This document shows positions 23,231 through 36,397 of a stretch of DNA of 64,000 bases, one piece after another (position 1 is the first letter of the stretch; each line of letters opens with the position of its first letter). The notes under the pieces were generated by a model. That model had not been told where the DNA came from. It did no database searches and saw nothing but the letters and a program-made list of their open reading frames with translations. Source of the stretch: Acanthornis magna (Eukaryota; Chordata; Aves; Passeriformes; Acanthizidae); contig JAWUZG010000332.1 in the NCBI GenBank assembly GCA_036785705.1, positions 868,001-932,000 of the forward strand, read 5' to 3'. The position numbers were made by a program, and so were the translations under genes.

Positions 23231-24415
23231 CTGGGGAAAAGTTGTTACACAAAGGGCACTGCTTTGCTTAAAAAGGCTGAATACTAAGGATGACTGTTCT
23301 ATACTGAGCTCCTCTAGAGAGCATTAACAAAAGTGCTGCAAGCAATATGTTGGAGAGGGATGGTGCTGCTCAGGCCAAGTGAGGACAGAGCTCCCCAGGC
23401 AGGCCTGCAGTGCTGTGCAGGTGAGAGCACTCAGGGTTGGCTCGAGCTGAAAGAGAGAAAAAGTGACTGGGACTACTTGGTTTTGGCAGATCCCCTTCTT
23501 CCCCATCATTACTTTTGGGTTTTTTTAAATGAAGATTTTTGTTCTCACAGAGACCATGGCTATTGAGAAACAAAACTTCCCCAAATGTGATATTTCTATC
23601 ACATCCAAATGCACCCAAAGAACCGAAGCACATAATTGGTCACATGAGAGGTGGATATGCTGCAACATGGCTTTTCAATATCTACATTCCCAGTCCTGAT
23701 TTCTTATCAAAATTTTAGTCCCATTTTCAATCAAAACTTTTTTTGTCAATTGTTTATTAATAAAAAGCTTCTTGAAGGAGAAATGCGAAGTTTCTCTATG
23801 GGAAGTGCATTCTTGTGGAAAACCTCAGCTGTTCCTTCATTAGCAAGTGTGTTTCCACTTTACCAATAGAGAAATTAAGTTACTTTACTCAGTTCCTCTA
23901 GTATTGAAATGGTGAAAGAAATATAATGGACTCTTTACCTATGCTCTTTGGTAGACAACAGTACAGTACATTTCTTGCACAGTTTTTTTGTCATGGACAA
24001 AGTAAACACACCAGTGTCTAAATGACTAACTGGAAAGTACAACACTGAGTATAATGCAATATGAACGGCACAGAATTATTCACTAAGGCCTGAAATAGAT
24101 CTCAGTGCAGCTAAGTCAGTGCTGCAGTGCTGCAGGTAATGGTTCTGACTTTGAAAGTGAGAGTAACCAAAGGAACTTGAATTGATTTTGCTTCAAACAG
24201 CACAACTTAAGAGGATAAAATTGAGGGGAAGATACGCAGGACTGCGTTGCACCAATACTTAGCGCTTCTCCAGGGAGTTGCTCCATGTGTGTGCTTGTTG
24301 AGAATAGTTCTGCAGACCATGGCACTCGAACCTGAAAGGTTACTAGCAGGGACTTTATGCCCAAAAAGTAGCTTGTAGGTATCATATTTAACTAAATATG
24401 AGGAATACAAATGCC

Positions 24416-24431
24416 GGGGGGGGGCGGGGGG
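24416..24431 (+). repeat. G-run (9 G, C, 6 G)
   Basis: Two adjacent G-runs separated by one C. The plus strand could form a G-quadruplex-like structure. Homopolymers of this kind are also a sequencing weak point. Confidence 0.85.
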
Positions 24432-27400
24432 TGTAAAGTTTAATTTAACCTTTCCTTCTATGAAGAGCAAATGGGTTTGTGTGCTTTAGATGTTTTTCTG
24501 TTATGTGTGAGGTTATTAGAGTTCCAACTCACCTGGTAATAGTATTCTAAGGACAGGTAACTACAGCTCTGATTGAGTTAGTAACAGGCAAGAGCAGACA
24601 TAATTCAGCTGTTTTGAGTCGTGATCCAAAGATATCTCTTACCTGGTCAGCTGTGGTGTACAGAAAAGACCTGCATTCTGTGTGAGTAAGAATTATTAAT
24701 GCACATTCTACAGGACAATGTGGATGGATTAGTTTGATTTTGGGGTGTGATAGTAGCAAAAGCATATTTAGGGCTAGATTTTACCAGGAACAGAGAGGAG
24801 ATATGTTAATGGAAAGAGATTAGAGGATGACAGTGAGATTCTCTTGTCATTAGTTGTTGCTGTTCTTTCCTAAATCTGCAGCCCCTTCCACTTCAAGTTG
24901 CCCTGGGTGTGCACTCCAGTGTCTGTGAAGTTACTGCTGTCCGACAGATATTCAAACCCTTTTCTTATACAGCTATGCTTTGTGCATTTCTGCAAAACTC
25001 TGTACTTTGATTTCTTCTTTTATTCCTAGATAAGTCACATCTCTGGGAATGTTTATAAAGGTACTATTTTAAAGGGAATAATACAAAAAAACAAGATTGT
25101 GATATTGCTTTTTTCAATCAAATAATTTTTCATCATTTTCTGCTGGTTTTGGGATTGTCCTAATTCCACATGTTTTTGTATAGTGAAAGCTAGAGAAGTA
25201 ATGGAAGGAGGAAAACAAACCTTGATGCCGCTGGTGAATCTCAATCCAAATTTAGTTTGTCTCTCTTCTCTAGTCACTGCTACGCTGTCACATAGGCTGC
25301 TTATTGTTAAGTATGGTGCGAGAAAGAATAATCTAATTTCTTACTGAAATGGTTTAGCGTTGCTTTATTTTCCTTTCCTGTGAAAAAATTGTTCAAGCTG
25401 GCATAGCAATCTAAAGGACCAAAATGAAATAATACCTTTGTGGATCAATGAGCTAAGTGAAGAAGATCATGAAGAAACTAATCTATGGAATGAAGGAAAC
25501 TTAAATTATCCTGACTGCACACAAGGACAAGTCTGTCCAATGACAATGACAAAATCATACTTTTATAACTTTAAAAGAGTTGAGTAATAAGGTTCGTTAT
25601 TGACAAAAGGCATGGTACCTCAGACTTGCTACAGTAAATTAGTTCATTGTTTGTGCAAACACAGTTTGGGGGCACCTGCAGAATGCAGGCACCTTGGAGA
25701 GGAGCTGTCCTCAGAGAAACTGCAGGTATTTACAGAAGAAGTGAAGCTTTGCTGTGAAGAGCTGTAAAACTGCCACGGGGCATAAACAGTGTTTGAAATG
25801 CATTCAAACACACTAGTCATGAATTATAAATGCCTTTGTGACCCTTCCTGAGCAAACTGGCCACTGGGGTTAACTGTCATCTAGTCAGGGTTTATGACCC
25901 CATGGAAATGTGGTGTTGGATTACTTTGTGGTTCTGCAGCCTGGAGGAGCTACCAACAACAGAGGGAAATAATTACAGGCAAAGAGAATTGAAGAGAAGC
26001 AAGAGGAAAGAGGAGCTTTCTAACTGTTTATTATTTCATTAGTCCATTAAGGGAAAAAAATAGTCACTCCTTTAAATAATAATTAAAAACCCCACTTTTA
26101 ACTTGTGAACAAAAAAATTGTCATCTTTGCTTTTTAGTTTCTGTTATAGCTTTTGATTCACATGGTGCTAATTTCTTTAATGTTTTGTAAATTAATTATG
26201 GCAAAGCAAACTGCCAAGCTGGTGCCCTTTTCTCAAAAAAATGGTAAATGCACTTCTAATGTTGATAACTTCATTTCTGTAAGGTGATGCTACAGCTTGA
26301 TTTTATACACAGCCAAGAGGCTTCTTCAGCAGAATACACATTGATATAGAAACCGCAATGTACACAGTAAAAAGTGGGTTCATAAGAAGAAGAAAGGCCT
26401 GTGTGTCTGTCTGCTATTATAGGTGATAACTTGTGCCTCCCAAAAGTACTGGGGGCTATATATTGAGCCTCAGATGAGTTGCTTTGTGAATACTTGCTAA
26501 AGCAATGGTGCTTTCCATGCCTTTACTAGATAATCTGAGATGTATCTAGAAGATATTTTGCTAGATAACTAAAGCTTCATTAAATTTATCATTTGCTAAT
26601 ATTACAGCGTGTGAAGCCCAAATTCAGTTGGGCCATGTAAATAAGTTGTAAATAAACACATTTCTGACAGTGAGTAGGATTTGAAAACTGCCTGGTAAAG
26701 CCATCAGTGGCTGATGTTGCCATGAATATGACACCTCTGGTGGTGCTTGCCATGTAGATCTGACAGTGAGGTGAGCTCTGCTGTGTCCCAGCAGAAAGCT
26801 GAGTGCTCTACAGATTATACCTGGCAACTCAGAGGTGATTTTCCTTTGATCCTGCAGTGGTCATTGTCAAACCAGCCTGACACCTTGGACAAATGATTTT
26901 ACTCTTTTGGAGAATGTGCTGAGAAGCCAAAGCACTTGTAAAGGAATCCCTGTGTTCTGGTTTTTAGACTTACTCTACCTTTAGGAGGAATGTCCTTTTT
27001 GGAAAGTTACCTTGTAGTTCCCCTTGATTCAAGCCAGATTAAGGTAAAATGCAAATAAAGGATTTATTTTCATAATACCTAGAATACACAGCACAGTTGC
27101 AAGTGTTTATATAGAAGATATAAATGAAGGAATAAATGGGTGGGGAGAGATGAAATCTGAAAATTCTCTCTTTTGTGTATGTGTTTAGTTTGCTGCGGCT
27201 GCTTTCCCAAGCATATATTATCAGGGATCTTTTTTCTGTGTATTTCCTATCTCAGGGAGGATTTTAAAGAAAGCATCCTCTTAAATACTCTGGATTACTT
27301 GTCATGATTTTCATTTCTATACAATAATTTTTTAGGATGTATTTGTGCCAAATGGTTAAGTAGCCAGTTAGTAATAAATTACTGCTTCACCCTACTTGTC

Positions 27401-27755
27401 CTAAACTGAATGCAGAAACACTTAATGTTCCCTGGTATATTTGTAGTAATCAAGTCAATCTGTGAGGAAATCTTGCCTTTACAATTTTAAATGGCACATT
27501 TTGGAGGAGGAGAATCATGAAACTTGTTCAGTAGTTCGCTGTTCCTTGGCCCTTCCATGCCCTCCACATCCCTCCCAAAGACAGAGGAGTTTCCTAGTTA
27601 TTCAATAAATCCGTGCTTAGCTGTCTGTTGAAGAAATCTGTGGGGTTTGGGTTGATTTGAATTCAAATACCAGCACTGACTATTTTTTGTCTGGAATAAG
27701 CAAACCTCAGTTCCCCCAATGAGCGTGGTGTGAGCTGACCTTCAGCATCCACCTG

Positions 27756-27773
27756 AGCAGCAGCAGCAGCAGT
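27756..27773 (+). repeat. AGC trinucleotide repeat, six units
   Basis: A short pure AGC run in noncoding context. It is too short to suggest instability. Confidence 0.85.
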
Positions 27774-30629
27774 TGGTCAGCTGTGGCCTGACCACTGGTA
27801 TTGTCCCCAGATGGCCCTTTTGCCCCACGCAGGAAATGTGCCAGTTCAGTTTGAGAGATGAGATAAGAAAGTTGGTGTTGGCTGTGCTAAGTAATGTTCT
27901 CTTTGCAATGCTCTCATTTGGAGTGCAGTGCTGATAGCAGATGGGAGGTGGATGAGTTATTGTTGTCAGATTATTTTTTCAGTTAATGATTATGCAGTGC
28001 TTTGAAGAGGTAAAGTGCTATATCACTGTTAAGTATTATTATTATTCAGTTCCCAAAAGATCACAGAGCAGATAAGGTTTTTATGATATTTTTCCCTTGG
28101 ATTTTTTACTAGTGTGGTTGAAAGCAGAATGTGAACAGGGCTCTTTGGCTGTGGGAGTTTAAATGTGTGTGATTTAAAAAAAGATTAGATGTGATGTTTC
28201 TAACTATCTCATTCAAACTCATTCCAAAACACTTCATCTTCTGAGTGAAACAGTTCTCCTGCCTGAAAATTAATCCAAAACAAGATTCTGTGCTAGCTGT
28301 GAAGAGCTGGATTGAGCTAATTCATTTGTTGGGTCCAATCCATCCATACAAATGTGTGTAATACAGATCCTGCTTCACGTGTCATTGCCTTCTTGAGACT
28401 ATGCAAACCCTGCACTGTTTTATCATCTTTAATAAAAATGGAGGCACTGATTTCTGAAGCCAGGAGCAAGACAGGGAGAATAATAAAACTGTAGAGCTAG
28501 ATTATTTATGAATTTCAACACCTGTAGGTCTTTTTCCCCCCAAAACAATAACGAGGATGAAATTGTACTGTTCTGTACTTCTGCCCATAGCAGAAGTCAC
28601 ATTACGCTGCATCTCTCATCAATATTTGTTAACTTGAACCTTGCTTTATGATCTTCTATCCAAATCCCATGGCTTTTAGAGATAGAGCCAAACACAGATA
28701 TTTTTGGGTTTTTTGTTCCCTGTCTGAAATGCTTTGGAGAGAGCAATACATGTTCATCTATTTTGCCTCAAATTTGAAGCAACATAGCTAAAATACATTT
28801 TCAGTGAGAAATGTAGCAGAAATTAGCCAAGAGAAACATTTGTTTTGACTCTGAGGGAGACTTTGATTCATTGATTTGAGTCAGTGCAAGCAGTACATGA
28901 AGGATCTTGTATTTGGAAACTGAATACAAGCTAAGTTAATTTTGGGCATGCTGTTGTCTCTTGCTACAGAGTTAGAGGTGGGTGATGCCCACCTTTTTAC
29001 TGCGTAGTTTGCTCCTGGTTGGACGGTGCTTGAAAAAACCCTGTTTTTCAACAAATGTGGTTAAGGTTTTAAGTTCTGATAAAGTTTCAGTACTTGATAA
29101 AATTCTTTCAATTTTAAAGAAATTTTATTTTGGGAAGAGGCAAATATTTCTGTGAGGAGAAAGAGTAAACAACACTTTATTTTTTTCGGTTCTATTGGAG
29201 AGTGAAAGCTTTAAACTGTGTGATTGATTTATCATATTGAAATTTTTAAATGCTATGAATTCACTTACAGTGAGGGAAAAACTGCCTTGACATTTTCTTT
29301 CAAGGAAAATAATGGAATTTTCATAACCTAGATTTTTTTCTGCACAGCTGTTCTTTTAAAATGAAAACTTGTTACTACCTATCAAAAAAACAGGAGTTTT
29401 CATTTGGGAAAAAAAAACCCCAACCTGTTATCCTTAGTGACAATTATGATTTCTGGCTCAAATTCATTACATACATTACATAGCAAAGATCTCTTCTGCT
29501 GTAAGGTTGTGGGACCTCTGGCAGAGGCAGCTGGGAGAGTTCTTGGGGATGTTCATAATCAACAGAACCCCATCCTGAGCATTCTGTTGCAGCTGCCCCT
29601 GTACCAGGATTGGGATGGAGCTCCAGGTGCCATGTCCAGCCTCAAATATGTCTGAGTAGGTAGTCAGTTCTTCTGAGTTGGTCTTTAAAATATATGGCAT
29701 TTGGTAGTGGGAGAAAGAGTTGAAAGAGGGAGGCTGTTGTACTTATTTTGGGGTTTGGGCTTGGCTTGTTGTGGATCTTGTTCCATTTCTCATTTTCACA
29801 CTGTTAAAGTATCATGGGTAGTTGTGCTGTTGGCCGTAATTCAAAGTCTTACAAAAATAATCTTTTGAGTGCCCAGAGTAAAGGATCTGGGTGAATGAAA
29901 AGGTTTTTAAAGATTTAGATCAGGAATAGCCAAGGATCCATCAGACAATGCAGTGGTCGGGTCAAAAGGTGGGAAATGAGAACTTTGAGGCAAAACTTTC
30001 CTAGAAGATATTGCTGAACTATTTGTTTTCAAAGATGTGGTACAATTTGCAAGTGAAGGTGCAATTTAAATAAGCTGAAGTTAAGATAAAGCAGCAAGGC
30101 TCTAACCAGCTCAGATTTGCAAGTGTGTTTCAATGTATTTTATGCCTTGGGAGTCCCAAACTACCAAGCAGCCTAATATGCTAATACTGTGCAGCAATTG
30201 TTTTTTTCCTATTTTACTGGTTCCACAGTCAGTACATTGTGAGATAACTTCTGGCGTGTCAAGAAAAAAGTGAATTTGTCATTAAAGACTGAAACTTGTC
30301 CCTAAATTCTAAATGTAATATAACTGCAGGCAGGTTGAACTGGATATTGTACAATGCATCCTCCACTGATTAATTTGTCTAATCTAATTCTGTCTGATCT
30401 GGTACCTGACTTATTTAACACTGCAGGCCTGAGTTAATAAAGTCTTCAGGGAATTGGACACTGTGCTGATTTTAACCAGTCTTATTTGGAGGAGTAAACG
30501 GGGACAAGGTATGTCTTTATACTTCAGGACCTTGGTAATAAATTGCAGTAGTGCCTGTTCCTATGGTTAGCCTTAATGTAGTTAGTTTTGGTATTATTAA
30601 AAGAGTAATTAACACCTGCAGATATGATC

Positions 30630-31060
30630 AGAGATGGTATCACAGAAGAGGAATTCAATTTCACACTGAAGTTCAGCTTAGACTTTTATTTCTGAAACAA
30701 AAATTGGGTACACGCCATAGTTGTGGCGTTCTATTTCTAGATGTGACTTAACTCATTATAAAAACTGCAATTACTATAAACGGTGCTTACATTACAACTC
30801 AGTGGGAGTAAACATGCACTCGGCCTAAGGAGAGGATTCTCCTCCCTGGGATGGGGCGATCCAGGCAGATCTGCTCTCCTATCGTATATTTGAGAGGTTT
30901 AGCAGAAACAACACTGCAGGAAAACAGTTGCAACCTTGGAAAAAGACATCCACGAATGAGTCATGGCTAGGAAAACTTCTCAGAAATATTGTCTCAGATC
31001 TGAAGCGTCATTCGCATATGAACACTTCGGATTTGCATGTGGAAGTTCCTTGTGTGTCCA
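30630..31060 (-). mobile_element. Possible decayed LTR-like element
   Basis: CpG density is raised (about ten in 330 bases). On the minus strand a TATA-like TTTTTATAATG (plus side near 30755-30765) is followed roughly 70 bases later by an AATAAA (plus side near 30680-30690). The spacing is what a retroviral LTR shows between TATA box and poly(A) signal. I could not fix TG...CA ends or a target-site duplication, and no gag, pol or env frame is adjacent. It might equally be unique CpG-containing DNA. Confidence 0.25.
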
Positions 31061-33876
31061 TTCTAAGTATTCCAGCAACAAAATGTGAATACATGTAACA
31101 CAACGATGAATAAGAGGAACAAGACCTGGCAGGAGCACAGATACATTACATGGAGATTCTCAGTGTTGGTGGTATCTTTTGCAACTAATACATAATTGCA
31201 TTTAGACAGCTGAGAAACTGATAGACGTGTATCACTTGCCATCATGTAGAAAGAAGTGTGGCAGAAAGCTGAGAGCAGTATTTGAAACTTGCTTTTCTGG
31301 CACTCTTTCTGTGTGGAGTTTGATATTTCACTGGGGATCCCTGATGTGCTGCTCCTTAGCAGGGCTGTACTTTGATGCACAAGCTCTGGTTGGGGTCACC
31401 AATTGCAATCAGCCACTGTGCAGACAGGATTTGTCACCTTCCGTGTCTCAGGGACTATGCAGTGCCCTTGTGGTTGCAGGTGAAATACTGAACTCCTGTT
31501 TGAAGGAGTCCAGACAAACAAAATGATGGGGCTTGAGGAAAAAATGTCATGGGTCAAATTGAGGGGAAAATGTTTTTGTTTTGTCTTTCAAATAAATGGG
31601 ACTCTCTACTGTTTCAGGTCAACTTCTCCTATATTATTTCTGGAAGTAATGTTAAGCTACTCCTTGCTATATATTCCCCAGTGTCATGGAGAAAAGAGAT
31701 TTATCACCATCCATGGGCTGAGAAACTTGGATGCACTAATGTTCCCAATCTTTTCATGTTGTCCCCTGTAGTCCAAGAGACTAACAACTTTTTGTTTTCT
31801 AAGCTGAAGCTTATTTTTGTTACAGATCCAGGTTTGGTTTGGTGTTGGATTGTTTTGTTTTGGAGGGGTTTATTTCTTTTTGTTAGTTTTGAAAGCAGTG
31901 AAGTCTGTTTAGAATAACTTTTCCAAATGGTTAGAAGAGAAACAGCACCGATACTTCCTGATAGAATTGCATCCTCTCACTTTTTGCTCTCAGCTGAGCC
32001 AGAAAACTGCCTGAAAACAAGGAGGAAACCTCCAAGATGGAAAACTATTTCCTCTTCCAGCGTGACAAATAATTACAGTGCGCTGATTGTCCAGCTAAAC
32101 CCCTGAAGCTCTGGCCCCTGTGCCCTTGATAAGGTAATCCTACAGCCTGGATATAATGCCATGGGCTAATACCAGTGTGGAGGTGTAGGGAATAAGCTGC
32201 TTAGGGCATGCACTGGCTTTTGTTCTGTGCCGGTGTCACCTCCAGAGCACCAGGCTGTGACCAAACTCCCGTGGGCTCTGGAATGCTGATACTGCAGTGG
32301 TGCAGAGCTTCCAGAGTGTCTGGGTGTGAATGGGGTCTGTTAGCTTTGCCTTTATACACAAAAACTTCTAGCCAAGCCCCCCCCCCCAAACACCCAAACC
32401 TGTTTTCACTGTAGAATTTACACTGATTATTTCCTTTTATATTTATTTATTTTAGGAATTACTCTATTTCATTTTCCCTTCAGTTTGTTTTCTGTCTGCT
32501 AGAAATACCTTCTCAGTTTTTTCTTTCCTTTATCATGGTCAAAGGAGTGTTGCCTGAATACAATACTGCATACTCTTGAAAATGTCTGAATAGGCTTTTA
32601 AGGTAGACATTTAGGTTTGCTTCTGAAAAAAAACCAACACTAAGTGAAATCAAGGATTTAGTAGGACTTTTTGAGATGATTTAAAAGAGCTACTGGAGAT
32701 AAAAATGAATTACAAGTAATAAAACATTGGCACAATAGGGTTTCTTAATGTATTCAGTGGCTGCTTATGTAATATTGCTGTGCTGATTTAGTATTTGACA
32801 GAGCTCTACAGAGGAAAAAAAGGCCCCCAAAACACTTCCCCAGCAAATAAAAGAGCTCACAAGAAAAAATTAAAATATTGCTACTGTTGACCACTAGGTG
32901 ATAGCCTTGCTCAATTTATTCATTTTATCAAGGTCATTTATATAAAGATTAAAAATGTTGCACATTGAAGCTCTTAAAGAATTGGATTCATGAAAAATAA
33001 ATCTTTTCTTTCCTGAACATCAAATCCAACTTTACTGTTTTGCTGGTTTATAAATATTTATGAATCATAACACAACCTTTTCCATTGCTGCATTGGATTT
33101 ATTTTCCTATGATTAGTCCCCAACCAACATACAACAGTGCACAGTAAAAGCACATATACTTATCTTATTAGTCTGCCTCAATGACACCAATGCAATTAGG
33201 ACTGTTGGTTTTTGGTGTAGACTGAAGTGTTGACATTTTAAGTTTGATTTTTATCGTTATTAGTCTTCATAACCAAAGAGAGTCTAAAATATTTTTCCTG
33301 ATGTTACTGACTTCATCTCTTATTTCAAGGGCTAATTTTTAACTGAAATAATGCCCTATCTTTTTATATATTGAGACACTGACACACAAAAATATTTTGA
33401 TTTTGTGAAAGGACTTTCTCAAACAGGTTAAAAGAACCAAAATAGAATATATTTAATAATTGAAGCATTGAGTCTTCACAATATTGAAATCCTTTCTGGA
33501 AAATTTATTAAGACTTCACAAGGCTTGACCAGCAATACCCTATGTAACTTTTTTAAGTAAAGAAATATCTGACATTTAGAGTTGGATATAGAAGCAAAAC
33601 AAGTAACTTTGAAGTATTTTTCTTAGATCCAGTAATACATTCATGTTTGTTTTATTTTATTAATTCTTAGATACTGTATCTTTTTATCGTAATTAATATT
33701 TTTGAGGCGCAATGAAAACTTCTTGATGATTTATTTTCTAATGTAAGAAAGGGGTAAATACTTGTGAATATTTAGAATTGCATTCAGTACAGCTTTAATT
33801 ATCTTTGCTTGGATGTACTGACAGTCTGACATTGAAAAGCAGCTCTCTACGTTGCTTACCTTTACTTTCATGCCAG
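31061..33876. other. Noncoding DNA, no gene recognised
   Basis: Open frames at 31227-31917 lack recognisable domains. A T/G-rich tract lies at about 31828-31880. An 11-C run at 32377-32387 merges into an A/C tract. The 32.4-33.8 kb section is very AT-rich with no feature. Confidence 0.55.
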
Positions 33877-33891
33877 AAATCTCTTGTGAAG
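33877..33891 (+). other. Candidate 15-nt microexon
   Basis: The pyrimidine-rich GTTGCTTACCTTTACTTTCA leads into TGCCAG, followed by 15 bases and a strong donor, AAG|GTGAGTATG. Fifteen nt keeps the frame; frame 0 reads K-S-L-V-K and the phase-2 frame is also open. A UGC lies immediately before the acceptor AG, the position where the neuronal factor SRRM4 is known to bind at neural microexons. The host gene is unknown. Confidence 0.3.
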
Positions 33892-34399
33892 GTGAGTATG
33901 GGAACGAACCAATTCTATGGAAATATTATGCATACCATTGTAGTGTTAGAAGTGAAAGCAGGACTCCAGAGAACATGCTGAAATCCATATTCTATGAAAA
34001 TGTGTCCTTTGAAAATTGGCATTGTTCAGGTTTCATTTATCTGTAAATCATCTGCTGAATGCTCACACTAGGATCTTCTTAGCTTTGCCAGAATTCAACT
34101 GCCACTTTGTAAAATCACTTTCACGTTCTTTCCCATGAAGCTCCAGGCATGTAGGGCCCAGAAACTGGGTGGAATTTTTAGAAGGAATTGTCATGATCCA
34201 GTAATGATACCTGCATTCCTGTTCCAGTCCTGGCAGCAGTTCCTCTTCCCTCTACCAGTCTGCAGAGTGTCTTTCTAAAAGGCAACCAAATGAAGGCAAC
34301 TTTTGCTATGAAGCTGACTTTTATTGTTGACTTGCTCTTGGAGTGCTCACGCCTGATGCATTGTCAAATCAAAGTTGAAATTAGGGAAAGTTGTCTTAC
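33892..34399. other. Noncoding DNA
   Basis: Nothing recognised. Confidence 0.5.
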
Positions 34400-34438
34400 C
34401 TGACCTTGATGAAAATCCATTGCCTTACTGTGAAGTCA
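34400..34438 (-). other. Exon-like segment, 39 nt
   Basis: On the minus strand, GTCACCTCCCCAG precedes 39 bases that end in GGTCAG|GTAAGA. One frame is open and encodes a peptide reading DFTVRQWIFIKV. The acceptor lies within a perfect 10-base inverted repeat (34430-34456), so the site could be hidden in a hairpin. Exon status is speculative. Confidence 0.18.
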
Positions 34439-34566
34439 CTGGGGAGGTGACTTCACTGAGACCATGCTTCAAAAGACATCTAATCCTGTCAGCCTGTGGT
34501 CATTAGTAAGATTTCCTTACTCCTAATCTTATTTAAAATTAGGAAGAAAAGATCTCTCATGGTTTA

Positions 34567-34640
34567 AAAAAACCCCCAAAAAACAACCAACCAAGACCAG
34601 TCCAAACAAACAACAAAACCAACCCTGAAACAAAACATCC
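34567..34640 (+). repeat. A/C-rich tract
   Basis: AACCCCC, AACCAACC and AAACAAAC units with very little G or T. It is of the same class as the tracts at 4.5, 5.0, 42.6, 56.2 and 57.9 kb. Confidence 0.8.
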
Positions 34641-36009
34641 TCTTATTTGTATTCCAGAAGTGAGTGTGTGATGACTTTTAATGTATAGTTTATGGTTTCA
34701 TGAGGTCATTTTCTTCAGACATAGCCAGGTCCTTGTCTTTTGTCAAAAGACCATTCCTTTTTTCAGGAAGGAACATCTTAAAGCAGAACTGTATTATGTG
34801 ACATCTGCCCCATCTGATCCTCCTGTGCCATTGCTTCCATTGCCTCATTGTCCATAACAGTTCCCCCCACCTCAAAAAGAGACTACAGCAGATTCATGGG
34901 ACTTGGAGCTTCTGGGAGGAGGCAGCTGCAACCAGCTGTGTCCAGACATGGAACACACTGGGAACAAGAGCTGATGAGTTTGAATTAACTGAGAGGGTCA
35001 GAGAAGGTGGCTTCAGAGAAAGCAAAAAACATTTTCATTTTTTATCTTTGAAGAATGTCAGTCTGATGTCAAAGTCATCTACAGCCCATCGATGTGTACA
35101 AGCTTCATCCAGGAGTGCACAGGAAGGCAAAAGCAGCAAAAAGTGGGAAGAAGGCAAAGTATTGCTGTGGTGCTTTGTGAGGAGTCAGGAAAAACGAACA
35201 TGTGCAGCCCTGAATGGTGAGGAACTCTGTGATGAGCAGCTGGAAGAAAGCTAAGTGGCATCTGCAGTTGGTGATACATTCCCATGTACTACATTCTTTC
35301 CATTCAGAATAGAGCTCATTCAGATGTAGGCTGATGACTGATCTCAGACTTGACCCTTTCCTTTTCAAATTTTTTTTCTTTCCATTTCTTACTGCTCACC
35401 CCAAATCTAGCAGGCATTGGAGAATATTGAGTAATGCTGTGTCAGTAAAACTGCTGGACCTTGGGCTAGTACTGTGATTGCTCATGTTTAGCTGGCTGAA
35501 ATTTCATTTTCTAGTATCTCTGGATGGTTAACTTTACTAGGTTTTGTATTTCAGTCTGTAATAGGCATTTTGTTTTTAATGAGGGGGAAAAAATACATGC
35601 TGCTACTTACAGAGGAGATTTGAACTCAGATGGGGAGGTATCAGGAATTTTGCTGGCATCCTCCATAATTGCATTTTGTACTGCAGTCTTAAGTGAGAAT
35701 GAATGAGCTTTTAGTACTTCCTGAAGCAGTCATATTTCCATGTTTTTCCTGGTTACTGCCAGCTGTTCTTGCTCTGTTAGCTATTGGGAAGATAAGACCA
35801 GTAAATGATATTCTGGTAAAGAAACAGGACTCAAATCCAAGCCTAATTTAGAATTCACCTTGACTTTGACTAAAAGTGTTCTGTAGCTATGCAATGACTC
35901 TTCGTATAATAAATGAAAAAAGGTCCTAGAAATGAGTGACTCAAGGAATAAGGATGGCATGGTGACACTGCTGAACTTGGTATTAGTCGTGATATCAAAA
36001 TTGTTAGGG
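34641..36009. other. Noncoding DNA
   Basis: No gene or repeat recognised. Short frames at about 35048-35368 on both strands look random. Confidence 0.5.
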
Positions 36010-36397
36010 GTTTGGAGCACAATATATGGGGAGACACTGGAAAAGCTGGGTCTTTTCTAAGGAAAGACTTAGGGGAGCTTCCCATTGCTGATTTCAATTA
36101 TTAAAGGGATTCTATAGAGAAGATGATGACTCCTAGAGCGGTGTAGCAACAGGGCAGAGAAAACCAGGTATAAGCTAGAACAAGAGAAATTGCACTTGAA
36201 TGTGAGGGGAGAGGGACAGAATCCGAAATGATGGCAGTCAGCAGCTGGAGCAGGCTGCCAAGAAAAGACTGAGTGATCTCCATCCACAAAGATGCTCAGA
36301 ACTCTACTGGATGTACAGTAATGTAGTCTTGCCTGGGGTTAAACTTGAGCTGATGTCTAGAAATCCTTTCAAATCTACGTGGATCTGATTCTACTGT
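36010..36397 (+). mobile_element. Diverged CR1 LINE 3' fragment
   Basis: The plus strand follows the CR1 3' order with many substitutions: a 'gacttaggggagcttccc' block (consensus: action on 'ctcaggggagacc'), 'gggattctatag', 'agcaggctgccaaga', 'atctccatccacaaagatg', 'ctcagaactctactggatg' and 'ttgcctggggtt'. It ends in a 'gatctgattctact' tail related to the terminal octamers. It is 5'-truncated and lacks any RT coding frame. It is clearly older than the copy at 5.1-5.4 kb. The open minus-strand frame at 36296-36628 overlaps this element in part and is not a gene. Confidence 0.85.

Larger units (their letters stand above)
23231..30600. other. Long noncoding stretch
   Basis: AT-rich, without a recognisable gene. 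It holds a 9-G plus 6-G run at 24416-24431, a six-unit AGC repeat at about 27756-27773, and a short TTA repeat at about 28031-28046. A frame-shifting 14-nt acceptor-donor pair lies at 24533-24546 (minus). Open frames stay under about 90 codons. Confidence 0.55.

Noticed and set aside
24533..24546. 14-nt minus acceptor-donor pair with a strong CAG|GTGAGTT donor
   Set aside because: Frame-shifting and one of several such pairs expected by chance; not ranked with the in-frame candidates.
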